DNA of 64,000 nucleotides from Iris pallida (Eukaryota > Streptophyta > Magnoliopsida > Asparagales > Iridaceae). This document shows positions 60,587 to 64,000 of this stretch, in pieces. Positions within the stretch are counted from its first letter, which is position 1, and the number at the start of each line of letters is the position of its first letter. Location of the stretch: assembly GCA_029216955.1 (NCBI GenBank), contig JANAVB010005597.1:48915614-48979613 (forward strand), written 5' to 3'. The notes beneath the pieces were generated by a model. The model was not told where the DNA came from. It did no database searches and worked only from the letters and a program-made list of their open reading frames with translations. The translations under genes were made by a program, and so were the position numbers.

Positions 60587-63306
60587 TTAAGTCATACCAG
60601 ACGCCTCACGTAGGTATGGAAAATGCTCCAGAATAGAATCTTCCCGCTCCCAAATCGATTCGCCTGGAGAATGGTGTTTCCACGCAACTCGGACTAGTCG
60701 AATGGTCTTCCCCTTCAACACTTTCTCTCTGCGGTCTAGGATCTCCACAGGCTGCTCCTCGTAGGACAAAGTCGGTCCCACGGTGATCTCTGAATGATCA
60801 AGTACGTGGTTAGGGTCTGCCACATACTTTCTCAACTGGGAGACATGAAATACATCATGGACGCTTTCCAATGACTGCGGAAGTGCCAATCTGTATGCAA
60901 CCTCGCCAACTTTCTCCAACACATCGAACGGTCCAATGTACCTTGGGCTGAGCTTTCCTCTGACTCCAAATCTGATCGTACCTCTAGTCGGGGAGATTCT
61001 CAAGAACACATGATCTCCTTCCTTGAACTCAAGAGGTCACCTATGAGTGTCTGCCCACTGTTTCTGCCGGTCCTGTGCTGCTCGTAGATGTCCCTGAATC
61101 TTCTTGACTGTATCTACTGTACGAGTCACCAACTCTGGTCCCAATATCTGTCTCTCGCCTACATCACCCCAACATGCTGGCGATCAACACTTCCTTCCGT
61201 ACAATGCTTCAAAAGGGGCCATCTGGATACTTGCCTGGTAGCTATTGTTGTAAGAAAATTCTATCAAGTGCAAGTGATCCTCCCAGGATCCTCTAAAATC
61301 CAACATGCAAGCTCTCAACATATCCTCCAACGTCTGAATGGTACGCTCTGACTGCCCGTCTGTCTGAGGGTGATAAGCTGTGCTGAACTTCAGTCTTGTG
61401 TCCAGACTTTCCTGCATGCTCTTCCAGAAGTGCGATGTGAATCTCGTATCTCGATCGGAGACTATACTAACTGGTACTCCATGTAATCGCACTACCTCCT
61501 TCATATATAAGTCTGCCAATATCTCTGTAGATTGCTCCACTCGGAATGGTATGAAATGAGCAGACTTCGATAATCTGTCCACAATCACCCAAACTGCATC
61601 TCGTCCAGCTGGGCTCCTCGGAAATCCTGTAACGAAATCCATAGTGATGTGCTCCCACTTTCACTCAGGTATCGAAAGCGGTTGCAACAATCCTGCGGAC
61701 CTCTGATGCTCAGCCTTGACTTGCTGACACACCAAGCACTTTGCTATAAATCGTGCTATCTCACGCTTCATTCCATGCCACCAGTAGTGCTGTCTCAGGT
61801 CCCTGTACATCTTCGTACCTCCTGGATGAATAGAATAAGTCGAGCTATGAGCCTCTGTCATCAGCTCCTGCCTGATCTCTCCATTAGAAACATAGAGGCG
61901 ATTTCCGCACCTCAAGGTCCCATCTTCGTGAATCCTCAATCCAGTCTGCAGTCCTTGCTCTGTCCTCTGTCGAAGCCTCTGATATCTGGCATCTGTCGGT
62001 AAGGTCGCCTTGATCCGCTCTACTAGTGAAGACTGAACCTGAATATTCATCATCTGTGCAACTCCTTCAGGCCTAACAACTTCAATGCCCATTTTTTCCA
62101 AGTCATAAAGCAACTCCTTTTGTGATGTCAAGAAATGTGCCATAGGCCTCCGGCTCAATGCATCTGCTACTGAATTAGCCTTCCCTGGATGGTACTGTAA
62201 CTCGATATCAAAATCTGCCATCAACTCAAGCCAACGCCTCTGCCTCAAATTTAAATCCTTCTGAGTATAGACATACTTGAGGCTCTTATGATCTGTATAT
62301 ACCTCCACTGTTTCTCCATACAAATAATGCCTCCAAAGCTTCAAGGCAAATATCATCGCCGCAAGCTCTAAGTCGTGCGTGGGGTAATTCTTCTCATGGG
62401 TCCTCAACTGCCGAGAACCATATGCAACTACCATCCCATGCTGCATCAATACGCATCCTAATCCCTTCCCGGATGCATCACTATAGATGACAAAACCTCC
62501 TGATCCCGATGGAATGGTCAAAACTGGTGCAGTAGTAAGGCGCTTCTTCAAATCATCAAAAGCAGCTTGGCACTCTTCCGTCCACTCGAACTTCTGATCC
62601 TTGCGAGTCAATTTTGTCATGGGCTCCGCAATTCTTGCAAAATTCTCTACGAACCTCCGGTAATATCCGGCAAGCCCTAGAAAACTTCGCACCTCTGAAA
62701 CATCGGTTGGAGTTGGCCACAACTCCACTGCTGATATCTTCGTCGGATCCACTTCTATGCCTTTTCCTGAGATAACATGTCCAAGAAATGAAATATGATC
62801 TAACAGAAATTTACACTTACTCAACTTTGCATATAACTTCTGATGCCTCAAGATCTCCAGCACCTTCCTCAAGTGATCCTCATGCTCTTCATGGTTCTTT
62901 GAATACACCAAAATGTCGTCGATAAATACTATGACAAATTTGTCAAGATATTTATGGAATACTCTGTTCATTAAATTCATGAACACTGCAGGTGCATTAG
63001 TCAAACCAAAGGGCATTACTAAGAACTCGTAATGACCATACCGAGTCCTGAATGCCGTCTTCTGAATGTCTTCTCTCCGAACCTTCACTTGATGGTATCC
63101 CGATCTCAGATCAATCTTCGAGAATACCTGGGCTCCTGTCAGCTGGTCAAATAGATCATCAATTCTGGGCAAGGGATACTTGTTCTTGATCGTCACAGCA
63201 TTAAGAGCTCTATAATCAATGCACATGCGAACTGTTCCATCTTTCTTTGGCACAAACAAGACCGGGGCTCCCCATGGTGATGCACTTGGTCTGATAAACC
63301 CCTTGG
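60587..63306 (-). pseudogene. Element H pol: RT, RNase H, integrase, chromodomain-like tail
   Basis: From the cut at 63306: RT ([26 protein letters not shown], catalytic [18 protein letters not shown]), RNase H ([35 protein letters not shown]), integrase zinc region (ending [10 protein letters not shown]), core ([25 protein letters not shown]) and a chromodomain-like end (ILDRREKVLKGK..LVRVAWKHHSPGESIWERED), stop at 60587. Three in-frame TGA codons break it at 61661 (Trp site), 61184 and 61037 (both Arg CGA sites), all transitions. The protease and RT N-terminus are absent because of LTR I. Very close in plan to B pol but clearly a different lineage. Confidence 0.9.
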
Positions 63307-63926
63307 TGTTTCAAAACAGTTTTTAATATTAAAAAAAGTGGGTTTTTTTCTCAACTTCGTCTCGATTTTTCGAGCAAGATGGATGGCCATGTCAAAATCC
63401 ACCTGGGGGATCTCGAAGAGGGTCAAGTCTACTTTCCAGAACATTTTACGGATCGAAAATCGGAGTTACGAGCAGAAAGTTACGTCATCGGGAAGTAGGG
63501 TACCTTGAGTGGGAAAACTGCTCCGTGGATGACGAAGGGCTGACTTTCGATGCTCCGTTCGTCGCGCACAAAGCTCCGTCGCTGGTGAAACGAATTCGTA
63601 GGCGAAGAGGGTATGATCAGCCTCAACTTTCGTTTTGCAAGTTTAGGGTTTTGAGGTTTGTGGGAGAAGTTATATATAAAACAAATTAGGTGAAAACCTA
63701 ATACTACTATTATTACAATACTAATACACTAATGGCCCATTCACGAAATTGTTGCGGGACTTGCTGCGTACAGCAGCAAGTATGGAGAGGTGGGCCCGCC
63801 CCTTTAAGGGGTTGGGTTGGTTTATTTTTTTCTTTTTCTTTTTCTTTTTCCTTTTCTTTTTCTTTTCCTTTTTCTTTTCTTATTCATTTCTTTATTCATT
63901 TCTTTTCTAAATCTTTGCAAACTCCA

Positions 63927-64000
<74 letters not shown>
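63307..64000 (-). mobile_element. LTR I inserted in the RT of H, runs off the window
   Basis: The RT frame of H stops matching at 63307, where TGTTTCAAAACAG begins (on the minus strand ..CTGTTTTGAAACA). The left flank is CTTGG. On the minus strand a TATATATAAC box (about 63670-63680) lies 370 nt before this end, which fits the R-U5 part of an LTR. Beyond it is a TTTTTC-rich tract (63829-63900) and an (AT)n run to the edge. The far end is outside. Confidence 0.65.
63932..64000. repeat. (AT)n microsatellite at the right edge
   Basis: At least 34 AT units, cut by the end of the window. Confidence 0.95.

Noticed and set aside
63193..63444. Frame joining RT of H with LTR I
   Set aside because: It crosses the insertion junction at 63307 in a different frame from RT.

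Overview
The window is plant nuclear DNA, most likely from a flowering plant with a large genome. The evidence is one ordinary host gene with introns (an hnRNP H/F-type RNA-binding protein, minus strand, about 6.1-11.2 kb), Mutator-like and hAT-type DNA transposons, a plant mobile domain pseudogene, and about 48 kb of nested Ty3/Gypsy long terminal repeat (LTR) elements. I cannot name the species. No tRNA, rRNA or CRISPR array was seen.

Layout: 1-684, no gene seen. 685-2800, an internally deleted Mutator-like element (MULE) with long inverted ends and a MITE-like insertion in its transposase remnant. 2801-5912, intergenic, with small local duplications. 6092-11215, the RRM gene; its ~4 kb first intron holds a hAT-type MITE and an LTR-like insertion. 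11216-15342, a promoter-like stretch, a broken plant mobile domain gene (+) and, tail to tail with it, the 3' part of a MULE transposase (-). From 15343 to the right edge there is one stack of LTR insertions.

The stack was resolved from element ends, target-site duplications and matching copies. LTR A (15343-17948, +) interrupts the MULE transposase. Element B (17949 onward, -), a decayed autonomous chromovirus with gag, protease, RT, RNase H, integrase and a chromodomain-like tail, sits in A. B's 3' LTR contains element F (18186-26741, -), a complete non-autonomous element with a perfect CATTA duplication. B's gag contains solo LTR E (34006-37174). B's 5' LTR contains element D (38046 onward, +), non-autonomous with ~4.1 kb LTRs. 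D's 5' LTR contains solo LTR B2 (38885-42309, ACATA duplication) and solo LTR C (45033-48712, CTACT duplication). D's 3' LTR contains LTR G (53327-57105), which contains element H (57106-63306, -, decayed pol), whose RT is cut by LTR I (63307 to the edge). Elements A, B, D, G, H and I run out of the window.

The least ordinary material is non-coding. Element F is unusually rich in short perfect inverted repeats. The related LTRs A, B and B2 each carry a different CG-rich repeat family beginning about 0.6 kb from the LTR start. Several LTR families share small hairpins in the promoter, the leader and the last ~30 bases. Almost every reading-frame break identified in B and H is a C-to-T or G-to-A change, as expected of heavily methylated, silenced DNA.
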